From Staphylococcus saprophyticus subsp. saprophyticus ATCC 15305 = NCTC 7292 (lineage in GTDB: Bacteria; Bacillota; Bacilli; Staphylococcales; Staphylococcaceae): a stretch of 64,000 nucleotides of DNA. Positions 56,966 to 64,000 of the stretch are shown here, piece after piece. Positions within the stretch are counted from its first letter, which is position 1, and each line of letters starts with the position of its first letter. The position numbers were made by a program, and so were the translations under genes. The stretch spans positions 2,356,001 through 2,420,000 of the forward strand of contig NC_007350.1 of assembly GCF_000010125.1 (NCBI RefSeq), written 5' to 3'. Below the pieces are notes generated by a model. The model did no database searches, was not told the origin of the DNA, and saw only the letters and a list, made by a program, of their open reading frames with translations.

Positions 56966-57721
56966 TTATTTTTTAATAAATCCTGATTTATTCAGTTGTT
57001 CTAACATATCTAGTCGTTGCTTCGCGCTCATAAAGTTAGCAACTTGATTAGACCATGATTCAGTACGTTCGCCATTTGTACGTGAACTATAATAGTCACT
57101 CACTGTTTGATCATATGCTTTTAATGTTTCACGTTGGCTATCTTTATCACTATCATATTTATTAGCATGAAATACATGTTCAAATGGCAATCTTGGTTTA
57201 GGGCTACCATTTTCATCATCTTCTGGAATACCTAATGCCATACCAAAAAGTGGGAAAGTATGTTTAGGTAATTCTAAAATTTCTCTTACTCTTTCCACAT
57301 CGTTTCTCAATGAACCTAAATACACCATGCCATAGCCCATATCTTCAGCTGTCGCTGCAATATTTTGAGCTACTAATGTCGCATCAATAGTGCCTACAAG
57401 TAATCCTTCAGCAGATTCAAATGATGTTTGCATATCATGTTTAGATTCCTCATTGATAATGGAATGTCTATAATAATCCATTACAAAAACAAATAAATAG
57501 CCATTTTCAACAACATAAGGTTGCCCAGATACTTCTTTCAATTCTTCCTTAATTTCTGGATCATTGATACCAATAATTGAATAGGCTTGTAAATAACTTG
57601 AAGTTGATGCATTTTGACCAGCTTCTACCAGTTGTTTTATATGCGCTTCTGATATTGGTTCCTTTTTAAATTTTCTAACTGAATGATGATTCTTCAATAA
57701 GTTGTATACATGCTCAGACAA
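56966..57721 (-). CDS. nfrA: NADPH-dependent oxidoreductase NfrA (nitroreductase family)
   Basis: A 251-residue FMN enzyme of the nitro/flavin reductase family that reduces FMN, nitrofurans and disulfides with NADPH. Family motifs are HHSVRKFKKEPIS, GQNASTSSYLQAYSIIGIND, and the region MGYGMVYLGSLRNDVERVRE. The sequence follows S. aureus NfrA closely (FPLFGMALGIPEDDENGSPK). It is induced by redox stress in S. aureus. Its place near ahpCF and tcyP is conserved. Confidence 0.93.
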   Translation of the reverse strand: MSEHVYNLLKNHHSVRKFKKEPISEAHIKQLVEAGQNASTSSYLQAYSIIGINDPEIKEELKEVSGQPYVVENGYLFVFVMDYYRHSIINEESKHDMQTSFESAEGLLVGTIDATLVAQNIAATAEDMGYGMVYLGSLRNDVERVREILELPKHTFPLFGMALGIPEDDENGSPKPRLPFEHVFHANKYDSDKDSQRETLKAYDQTVSDYYSSRTNGERTESWSNQVANFMSAKQRLDMLEQLNKSGFIKK

Positions 57722-58124
57722 TGTTAACCGCTCCTCTTTACATAAAGTTACTCATAGCATAACAAAACAGCGACTGCTTTGTTTACATTATGTTTACCCG
57801 TTTTCATTACTATTAAAAGACTTAGAGGTAAATAACTTACTTATTGCAATACAGATTAATCGTATCATTATAAAAAAATCGCACCATGCATGGTTTATTA
57901 ATAGTTAAATTATTTTATATCACGGTACAAATCCAATTAATGGGTATAATATAATTAAAATCATTCAATCAATAATTGCGATATGTTATACATAATTTTT
58001 CTATATTTTTTTATGAAATACTTTTAAATCACAGATGCACCTTTAGGTTGCTTTAAAATATATGATTTGGTGCGTGACGCATTAAAGGCTCTATATTAAA
58101 TTATTCGTAAAGAGAGTGATTATT
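57722..58124. other. Intergenic region without a recognisable gene
   Basis: About 400 nt of AT-rich sequence between divergent nfrA and the XRE regulator. I see no ORF with a ribosome site and no clear operator. Promoters for both genes must lie here. Confidence 0.6.
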
Positions 58125-58478
58125 ATGGAAATCGGATCAAAAACAAAAGAAAAACGCGAACAAAAACACTGGTCTCAAGACGAACTTGCAGAGATATTGA
58201 ATATTTCAAGGCAAAGTATTTCAAAATGGGAATTAAACAAAGTTTATCCAAGTATTGATATGCTCATTAAAATGAGTGATTTGTTTGATATCTCTTTAGA
58301 CGAACTAATCAAAGGCGACAAACAGTTTAAAAAAACAATCATTGAAACATATCAAGATCCTGTATCGTATCATCATCAAAAAAGAGGCATGAATGGTTGG
58401 GAATTTTTAGCTGGACACTGGTGGCTATTCTTCCCGATCGCGGGCATGATTTGGTGGATGTTGCGTTATTTTATTTAA
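58125..58478 (+). CDS. XRE-family regulator with a C-terminal membrane segment
   Basis: A 117-residue protein with an N-terminal Cro/CI helix-turn-helix (KHWSQDELAEILNISRQSIS, then KWELNKVYPSIDMLIKMSDL). A hydrophobic Trp-rich tail at residues of about 95-115 (GHWWLFFPIAGMIWWML) anchors it in the membrane. I start at MEIGSKTKEKREQKHWS after AGAGAGTG. Membrane-tethered XRE proteins usually control neighbouring genes or stress responses; the target is unknown. It faces away from nfrA. Confidence 0.82.
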   Translation: MEIGSKTKEKREQKHWSQDELAEILNISRQSISKWELNKVYPSIDMLIKMSDLFDISLDELIKGDKQFKKTIIETYQDPVSYHHQKRGMNGWEFLAGHWWLFFPIAGMIWWMLRYFI

Positions 58479-58632
58479 CAAATTGAATAACACCGCTCAG
58501 GACAGTCTGCTATCCGTCTAAACAATGAAATCATTGATTGCTATATAGCTTATAAAATATGAACAGACCATAAGCACGTAAATATTCATCTATATGAATT
58601 TAATCAGCACCCAATAATAATATACTTTTTTT

Positions 58633-58685
58633 AAATAGCCTTTCTTCTCATTTTCATGTTTTAGTTGAGAATTTAAAGGCTATTT
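58633..58685 (+). terminator. Hairpin after the XRE gene
   Basis: AAATAGCCTTT and AAAGGCTATTT perfect 11-bp outer stem with an inner CTC/GAG pair. The T tail is short (TATTATTTA), so termination strength is uncertain. It lies 155 nt after the gene; no ORF is seen between. Confidence 0.55.
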
Positions 58686-58811
58686 ATTATTTATACAGCG
58701 TTATTTTATAAAGTATAACGCTCGATTTTAATGTAAAAATACATTTTGATTGTATACTGAAACACAGAGTCAAAGTGGTTTTTTTAAGCGTTTTCTCAAA
58801 ATTCTTCTGTG

Positions 58812-58867
58812 TTGACGAATAATGAGGGAAATGCAATAATAGAATACGAAGATTAGAATTATTATAA
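58812..58867 (+). promoter_or_regulatory. ahpC promoter with PerR box
   Basis: -35 TTGACG (58812-58817), 17-bp spacer and extended -10 TGCAATAAT (ending 58840). The PerR box TTAGAATTATTATAA (58853-58867) matches TTATAATNATTATAA at 14 of 15 positions and lies over the transcription start. PerR repression of ahpCF is established in S. aureus. Confidence 0.85.
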
Positions 58868-58938
58868 TTAAGAAACAGAAAAATCTACCCTTACTTAATT
58901 CTAATTGAAAATACATTATTAAATAGGAGGATATTTTT

Positions 58939-59508
58939 ATGTCATTAATAAATAAAGAAATTTTACCATTTACAGCTAACGCATACGATCCACAAAAGGA
59001 TGAATTCTTCGAAGTTTCAGATGAAAACTTAAAAGGTTCATGGAGTGTTGTTTGCTTCTACCCAGCAGACTTTTCATTCGTATGCCCTACTGAATTAGAA
59101 GACTTACAAGGTCAATATGATAAATTACAAGAATTAGGTGTCAACGTATATTCTGTATCAACAGATACACACTTCGTACACAAAGCTTGGCATGATCATT
59201 CAGATGCAATTAGTAAAATTCAATACACTATGATTGGTGACCCTTCTCAAACAATCACACGCAATTTTGATGTATTAGATGAAGAACTAGGACTTGCACA
59301 ACGTGGTACGTTTATCGTAGATCCAGATGGCGTTGTACAAGCAGCAGAAGTTAACGCTGACGGTATCGGCCGTGATGCTAGCACATTAGTACACAAAATC
59401 AAAGCAGCACAATATGTACGTCAACACCCAGGCGAAGTTTGCCCAGCAAAATGGGAAGAAGGTTCAGAAACATTACAACCTGGTCTTGACTTAGTAGGTA
59501 AAATCTAA
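58939..59508 (+). CDS. ahpC: Alkyl hydroperoxide reductase subunit C (peroxiredoxin)
   Basis: Typical 2-Cys peroxiredoxin of 189 residues. The peroxidatic Cys49 is in [16 protein letters not shown] and the resolving Cys168 in [13 protein letters not shown]. It reduces H2O2, organic peroxides and peroxynitrite, and is recycled by AhpF. AGGAGG precedes the ATG and a PerR-boxed promoter lies upstream. ahpF starts 16 nt after its stop, so the two form one operon. Confidence 0.97.
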   Translation: MSLINKEILPFTANAYDPQKDEFFEVSDENLKGSWSVVCFYPADFSFVCPTELEDLQGQYDKLQELGVNVYSVSTDTHFVHKAWHDHSDAISKIQYTMIGDPSQTITRNFDVLDEELGLAQRGTFIVDPDGVVQAAEVNADGIGRDASTLVHKIKAAQYVRQHPGEVCPAKWEEGSETLQPGLDLVGKI

Positions 59509-59524
59509 GGAGGCATTGATTTAA

Positions 59525-61048
59525 ATGCTAAATAATCAGCTTAAATCACAATTGCAACAATTACTTCAATTGATGGAAGGCGACGTAGTTCTAAAAGCGA
59601 GCCTTGGTTCAGATGATAAATCTAAAGAACTGAAAGAACTTTTAGATGAAGTATCTGCCGCGTCCGATTACATTACTATAGAAGCATCTGACTTGAAACG
59701 TACACCAAGCTTTTCAGTAGATAAACCTAATGAAACATCAGGCATTACTTTTGCTGGTTTACCAATGGGTCATGAATTTAATTCTCTAGTTCTTGCTTTG
59801 TTACAAGTAAGTGGTCGTCCACCAAAAGAAGAACAAGCCATTATAGATCAAATTAAAGCAATCGATCGTCCACTACATTTTGAAACGTATATTAGCTTAA
59901 CGTGTCAAAAATGTCCCGACGTAGTTCAAGCATTAAATTTGATGAGTTTATTAAATCCAAATATTTCTCATACAATGATAGATGGCTCTATTTTCAGAGA
60001 AGAATCTGAAAATATTATGGCAGTACCCGCTATTTTCTTAGATGGCGAAGAATTTGGAAATGGACGCATGACGATCCAAGATATTTTAGCAAATCTTGGT
60101 AGCCAAGCAGATCCAGCTGAATTTAATGATAAAGCACCATACGACGTATTAATTGTCGGTGGTGGTCCTGCAAGTGGTAGTGCTGCAGTTTACACTGCAC
60201 GTAAAGGTTTACGTACTGGTATCGTCGCAGACCGTATTGGTGGTCAAGTCAACGATACAGCTACCATTGAGAACTTTGTCACTGTTAAAGAAACAGATGG
60301 GCCTAAATTCTCATCTGCATTAGAAGATCATATCAAGCAATATGATGTCGATGTCATGACAGGTATTCGTGCCAGTGATATTGAAAAAACGGATGACGGT
60401 ATTGTCGTAACATTAGATAATGGTGCTCAATTGACGAGTAAGACGGTTATTATTTCAACAGGTGCGCGTTGGCGTAAACTAGAAGTCCCAGGTGAAGAAG
60501 CATTAATCAATAAAGGTGTTGCATTCTGTCCACACTGTGACGGCCCGTTATTTGAAAATAAAAATGTCGCTGTTATAGGTGGCGGAAATTCAGGCGTCGA
60601 AGCTGCAATCGACTTAGCTGGCATCGTTGAACATGTTACATTACTTGAACGTAACGCTAACCTTAAAGCAGACAATGTTTTACAGGAACGTTTAAACAGC
60701 TTACCTAATGTAACAGTTATTAAAAATGCTCAAACAACCGAAGTACTTGGAGACGATGCAGTGACTGGTATTAAATATCAGGATAAGGCACAAGGTGAGG
60801 AACATACTCTAGATTTAGAAGGTATCTTTGTACAAATTGGATTACTACCTAATACAGAGTGGTTAAACAATTATGTAGAACTAAATGATGCCAAAGAAAT
60901 TAAAGTAGACCGCACGAATGCGACAAGTATCCCAGGTATATTTGCGGCAGGCGATGTCACTGATGATCGCAATAAACAAATTATTATTTCAATGGGCGCA
61001 GGTGCTAATGCAGCATTAAATGCTTTTGATTATATTATCAGACATTAG
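59525..61048 (+). CDS. ahpF: Alkyl hydroperoxide reductase subunit F
   Basis: A 507-residue flavoprotein disulfide reductase that passes electrons from NADH to AhpC. The N-terminal tandem thioredoxin-like domain holds the Cys pair in SLTCQKCPDVVQAL. The FAD site is VLIVGGGPASGSAAVYTARK, the second redox pair is FCPHCDGPLFENKN, and the NAD fold is VIGGGNSGVEAAIDLAGIVE. The end IPGIFAAGDVTDDRNKQI closes the FAD site. It follows ahpC with a GGAGG ribosome site. Confidence 0.97.
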   Translation: MLNNQLKSQLQQLLQLMEGDVVLKASLGSDDKSKELKELLDEVSAASDYITIEASDLKRTPSFSVDKPNETSGITFAGLPMGHEFNSLVLALLQVSGRPPKEEQAIIDQIKAIDRPLHFETYISLTCQKCPDVVQALNLMSLLNPNISHTMIDGSIFREESENIMAVPAIFLDGEEFGNGRMTIQDILANLGSQADPAEFNDKAPYDVLIVGGGPASGSAAVYTARKGLRTGIVADRIGGQVNDTATIENFVTVKETDGPKFSSALEDHIKQYDVDVMTGIRASDIEKTDDGIVVTLDNGAQLTSKTVIISTGARWRKLEVPGEEALINKGVAFCPHCDGPLFENKNVAVIGGGNSGVEAAIDLAGIVEHVTLLERNANLKADNVLQERLNSLPNVTVIKNAQTTEVLGDDAVTGIKYQDKAQGEEHTLDLEGIFVQIGLLPNTEWLNNYVELNDAKEIKVDRTNATSIPGIFAAGDVTDDRNKQIIISMGAGANAALNAFDYIIRH

Positions 61049-61110
61049 TAATACCCATTATCGTCACTGAAAATTAAAAATTTGAGATATAAATCCCCCC
61101 ATTCTCAAAT

Positions 61111-61153
61111 AAGAGGAGTCTGAGACATAAATAGATGTTTTAGGCTCCTCTTT
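61111..61153 (+). terminator. Terminator after ahpF
   Basis: AAGAGGAGTCTGAGACA pairs with TGTTTTAGGCTCCTCTTT with bulges, followed by a T-rich tail. Confidence 0.75.
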
Positions 61154-61156
61154 ATA

Positions 61157-61652
61157 TTTAAAATCTCACTATTTAGACCGTCCATGTTTGCCTAAAATCT
61201 GGTTCAAATCTATAGTCTCTCACTCATACTATTTCCCCACGGCGTCAGCAAATTACAAAATCACTACAATATATGAATGCCCAAAAATTAAGACTTTTTC
61301 ACATAAGGAAATGACTGACATCTCATTGTAAAACGAATCACCGTGTCAACTAGAGGTATTCATCTCCCATATGCTTTTTCACATCATATAGCTTATTTGA
61401 TGATTAATTGAAATACAGCACATATCTAAGTAACATTTTATTATGAAATTCTAATGAATATTTTTAAAATTACTAAGTTCATCTCTTTTCTTTTATATTT
61501 TGTTCAAAAGATTGTGCGTTTTATTATTTAATACATCATTCAAATAAATAGCACTACATGATACACTTAAGTTATAATTTTTAAGAACGTGTTTATACAT
61601 TCATTAGTTTGTTATATACGTATGATTATTTTTAAAGGAGCAGTTTTTATTT
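61157..61652. other. Intergenic region without a recognisable gene
   Basis: About 500 nt between the ahpF terminator and the lipoprotein gene. I see no ORF with a ribosome site and no conserved RNA. The AT content rises toward the lipoprotein, where its promoter must lie. Confidence 0.55.
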
Positions 61653-62273
61653 ATGAAAAAAAGTATATTACTCTCATTGGTCTTAGTGCTAACTGTGATA
61701 CTCGCAGCATGTTCAAATGATGAATCCGATGATGACAAAGGTTACAGTGGAAAAAACGCACCTAAAAATGTTAAAACAATTACTGAACAAGACATCTTTA
61801 ATTCTGACAAAAGTGGCGAAACACTAAGCGAAGCAGAAGCTAAAAAAGCAATTAAAAAATATCTAGATGTGAACTCAGATATTATAGACAATAAGTATCT
61901 AATCCAATACCAATTAGATAAGCAAACAGGTACAGATACAAAGATTACCGATAAACAAGCAAAACGTTTATCCGAACTATCACATAACTCAGTTAAAAAT
62001 GATGTGCGTTTCAAAAAGTTCGTAAAAAACAACAAATTCCCAGATGGGTATGAAGAAAACCTCGATCGAATCGTTAATTACTTTACAGCCTTAAATAGTA
62101 CAATCAAAAATGCTGACGAAGACATTGAGCAATTAGATTACCAGCCACAAAACAAACTTAATGTTGCAGATGTACCAACAAAATATGCTGGAGATGTTAA
62201 CGGGAAACAACAAGATAAAATCAAAAAATTCTTAAAAGATAAAGGCATTAAATCTGACGCCGTCGACAAATAA
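61653..62273 (+). CDS. NDxxF-motif lipoprotein
   Basis: A 206-residue exported lipoprotein. The signal peptide ends in the lipobox LAAC (VILAACSNDESDDD). The family motif NDVRFKKFVKNNKFPDGYEE has N-D-x-x-F at its head and lies near residues 125-145. The C-terminus is Lys/Asp-rich. The family is known only in staphylococci and its function is unknown. AAGGAG stands 9 nt before the ATG. Confidence 0.83.
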   Translation: MKKSILLSLVLVLTVILAACSNDESDDDKGYSGKNAPKNVKTITEQDIFNSDKSGETLSEAEAKKAIKKYLDVNSDIIDNKYLIQYQLDKQTGTDTKITDKQAKRLSELSHNSVKNDVRFKKFVKNNKFPDGYEENLDRIVNYFTALNSTIKNADEDIEQLDYQPQNKLNVADVPTKYAGDVNGKQQDKIKKFLKDKGIKSDAVDK

Positions 62274-62444
62274 GTGACAAACTTATAGTTTAGATATGTT
62301 TTCCAACTCTGTCGCTACCTAAGTATTTACAAAATATTCGGTTAAGTTACAAAGAGATTACATGACGCCTTTTCATATTTATAAAGGGCTCAAGCCTATT
62401 TATATCCATATTAACCATGGTCTATGACTTATTTCTGTAAAAAA

Positions 62445-62468
62445 CCTTACTTAATTGTAAGTTTTTTT
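62445..62468 (+). terminator. Short terminator after the lipoprotein
   Basis: CCTTAC / GTAAG stem around TTAATT, followed by seven T. The stem is short, so the efficiency is uncertain. The region 62274-62583 holds no ORF that I can support apart from a long N-terminal extension of the next frame. Confidence 0.5.
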
Positions 62469-62583
62469 AATATGATATCCCTTTTTTTCACAAAGTAACA
62501 TTTGTTATGCTTATTTATAAGTTAAAGAACAAATGAATCGAAGCTCAGCCAATCAAGTAATAATTTTAAGGAGAAACACCTTT

Positions 62584-62799
62584 ATGATATTAACAATTTT
62601 AATAGGTGCCATGGCTGCTATCTTCATAGCTTTTAATCTCTTTGAGAAGAAAGAAAAATATGGCGTTGTTTCTTATAAAACAATCGCACTTAGTGTAACT
62701 TACGTCATACTTGCCGTAATTGTCGGAAGTTTTTTAGACAATTTCAACACGCTATTCCAAGGATTTCATGATAGCTTAACAGCAGCTAAAAGATATTAA
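62584..62799 (+). CDS. Small membrane protein of unknown function
   Basis: A 71-residue protein starting MILTILIGAMAAIFIAFNLF after AAGGAG at 10 nt; a longer frame adds 17 non-membrane residues without a ribosome site. Two hydrophobic segments (MILTILIGAMAAIFIAFNL and TIALSVTYVILAVIVGSFL) flank a charged loop FEKKEKYGVVSYK. The tail is FHDSLTAAKRY. I do not recognise the family. Confidence 0.7.
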   Translation: MILTILIGAMAAIFIAFNLFEKKEKYGVVSYKTIALSVTYVILAVIVGSFLDNFNTLFQGFHDSLTAAKRY

Positions 62800-62834
62800 C
62801 CTGAACCGACGATGTCGTAGTTCAGGCTTTTTAT
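62800..62834. terminator. Bidirectional terminator
   Basis: CCTGAAC...ACGA and TCGT...GTTCAGG stem followed by five T, starting at the stop of the small membrane protein and facing the phosphatase gene. Confidence 0.8.
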
Positions 62835-62842
62835 GTTAATGG

Positions 62843-63421
62843 CTATTTTTCTAGTTCATAAGGTACACAGTTTTCAATTTTTCTATCAATCACTGTAGCT
62901 TCCGAATCATATCCTAAATATACGAAGCAACAACGTATAACAACTTGATGTGCTACGATAGCAATGGAATCGAGTGAATCATCAATTTCATTTTCAAAAA
63001 ATTGTTTAACACGTTCCATAACATCCGCATAACTTTCTCCCTCTGGCGCCTTTTGCGTAAAACTGTGACGAAATTCAAGATAATTTTGATCTTCAAAATA
63101 GCGTGTATAAGATGAATTTTGTTCCACTGCTTCAACAATTTTACCTTCAAAAACACCAAGCGAACGCTCTCTTAACAAAGGGGTCACGCTTGCCGGAATC
63201 GATTTATCAAATATCGCATTATAAGTTTGACGTGTCCGTAATAAATCCGAAATATAAATATGATCTATTGCTTTTTTGTCAAAATAGCTCTGTAATAATT
63301 GAGCTGACCATGTGCCTCTCTCAGTAAGTGGTACATCTAATTGTCCACAAAAATAATTTTTCCCTTGTTTCTTATCATAATTTGATTGTGACTCACCATG
63401 TCTTACCAAATATATTTTCAT
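62843..63421 (-). CDS. Histidine phosphatase family protein
   Basis: A 192-residue enzyme of the phosphoglycerate-mutase-like superfamily. The N-terminus MKIYLVRHGESQSNY holds the catalytic RHGE. A second Arg lies in ISDLLRTRQTYNAIF, the acid in EFRHSFTQKAPEGESYADVM and the final His in SIAIVAHQVVIRCC. It removes phosphate from small molecules or proteins; the substrate is unknown. I start at ATG 63421, which has GAGAGG upstream. It is divergent from the DUF4870 gene. Confidence 0.88.
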   Translation of the reverse strand: MKIYLVRHGESQSNYDKKQGKNYFCGQLDVPLTERGTWSAQLLQSYFDKKAIDHIYISDLLRTRQTYNAIFDKSIPASVTPLLRERSLGVFEGKIVEAVEQNSSYTRYFEDQNYLEFRHSFTQKAPEGESYADVMERVKQFFENEIDDSLDSIAIVAHQVVIRCCFVYLGYDSEATVIDRKIENCVPYELEK

Positions 63422-63529
63422 ATTAACCATCCTCTCTTTTCGTATGCATATGCGCATGATTACCATAATCAATTGGATTAACTAACAATACTGTCATGTT
63501 AAGCTTTTACTCTATATTTTTTGAAACTA

Positions 63530-63553
63530 CCTCATTTAGTATACTAAATGAGG
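63530..63553. promoter_or_regulatory. Perfect 24-nt palindrome over the ribosome site of the DUF4870 gene
   Basis: From CCTCATTTAGT to ACTAAATGAGG with AT at the centre, every base pairs. Its right arm contains the GAGG of the ribosome site, 6-7 nt before the ATG. It can act as an operator for a dimeric repressor, or as an RNA hairpin that hides the ribosome site. The binder is unknown. Confidence 0.6.
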
Positions 63554-63561
63554 TGATACAA

Positions 63562-63927
63562 ATGAATGACAGAGTTATACAAAACAGTAGACAAGGAGAA
63601 CGCGTTCTCGCAGCACTGAGTTATTTTAGTATCTTTTTTGCACCAATCATATTACCTATTTTTATATGGATTTTTGCTGATAGACCTACTTCTAACCACG
63701 CAGCTAAATCGTTAGCTTATCATATTATAACGTATATTGGACCGATACTTTTAATTCTCAGCATTGGATTTGGTGGCGTCTTAATCAATAATAGTTCTAC
63801 CATTACCAGTGTGATAATGATTACAGTGGCAATTATTTTATTCGTCATAACCGTTTGGTATACGATCAAAAATATTTATCGTGGTGTCAGAGTATTGATC
63901 TCTGAACACGCTTATTTCCATCCCTAA
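63562..63927 (+). CDS. DUF4870 domain membrane protein
   Basis: A 121-residue protein of the DUF4870 family, with a polar N-terminus and three membrane segments. It starts MNDRVIQNSRQGERVLAALS after GAGGTGA; a longer frame has no ribosome site and crosses the palindrome. Family traits are ALSYFSIFFAPIILPIFIWI, AKSLAYHIITYIGPILLILS and a final AIILFVITVWYTIKNIYRG. Function unknown. Such genes often lie near PadR-type regulators, but none is seen here because the window ends 70 nt later. Confidence 0.82.
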   Translation: MNDRVIQNSRQGERVLAALSYFSIFFAPIILPIFIWIFADRPTSNHAAKSLAYHIITYIGPILLILSIGFGGVLINNSSTITSVIMITVAIILFVITVWYTIKNIYRGVRVLISEHAYFHP

Positions 63928-64000
63928 ACTGAATAGCAATTTATTTTTTGACAAAATTAGCAACATTTTAAAAGGTTATATACGAATTTACTTTAATCCT

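Noticed and set aside
61157..61652. Possible small RNA or pseudogene after ahpF
   Set aside because: No promoter-terminator pair, dyad or protein remnant could be recognised by eye.

Overview
This is a low-GC Firmicute chromosome segment that I assign to the genus Staphylococcus. The proteins read as close relatives of S. aureus proteins (GuaA, GuaB, Xpt, DnaX, GltB/GltD, Sle1, AhpC/AhpF, NfrA, TcyP) and their order follows the S. aureus chromosome, but the stretch between guaA and the PSM locus is different. I read it as a coagulase-negative species and cannot name it. There are no rRNA genes, prophage, integrase, transposase or CRISPR array.

Layout. 0-3.4 kb: recR (partial), ebfC and dnaX, a GNAT acetyltransferase and the SRP RNA, all on the minus strand. 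3.5-7.5 kb: trehalose operon treP-treC-treR with a TreR operator in its promoter. 7.7-14.9 kb: tRNA-Ser(UGA), glutamate synthase gltB-gltD and divergent gltC. 15-21.8 kb: a YibE/F membrane pair, amtB, a NUDIX-GNAT fusion, the autolysin sle1 and an arylamine N-acetyltransferase. 22-24.4 kb: a solitary ilvD, then an 18-residue PSM-alpha-like peptide gene, too short for ordinary gene calling, behind a pair of AgrA-like boxes.

25-46 kb is the accessory part. It holds a YSIRK lipase pseudogene flanked on the same strand by two more tiny amphipathic-peptide genes. It also holds an NSS transporter, brnQ, a frataxin-like iron chaperone behind a PerR-like box, an esterase, a secreted poly-gamma-glutamate hydrolase, several MFS exporters, a cold-shock protein, two VOC proteins, a glutamate/aspartate-type symporter and a run of small membrane proteins. 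Four genes here are broken: the lipase by two nonsense codons, a LysR regulator by one, a CynX-like transporter by a frameshift in an A6 tract, and a small membrane-anchored protein by a frameshift. In S. aureus the corresponding interval, between guaA and psm-alpha, carries the island nuSa-alpha.

46-64 kb is core again. It contains the purine salvage operon xpt-pbuX-guaB-guaA under a guanine riboswitch, a sigma-B stress gene, tcyP, nfrA, ahpCF with a PerR box, an NDxxF lipoprotein, a histidine phosphatase and a DUF4870 membrane protein whose ribosome site lies inside a 24-nt perfect palindrome.

Control sites that can be read directly are TreR, cre, CodY-like, WalR, AgrA-like, PerR and sigma-B sites. 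They tie the window to carbon, nitrogen and amino-acid supply, quorum sensing, cell-wall turnover and peroxide stress.
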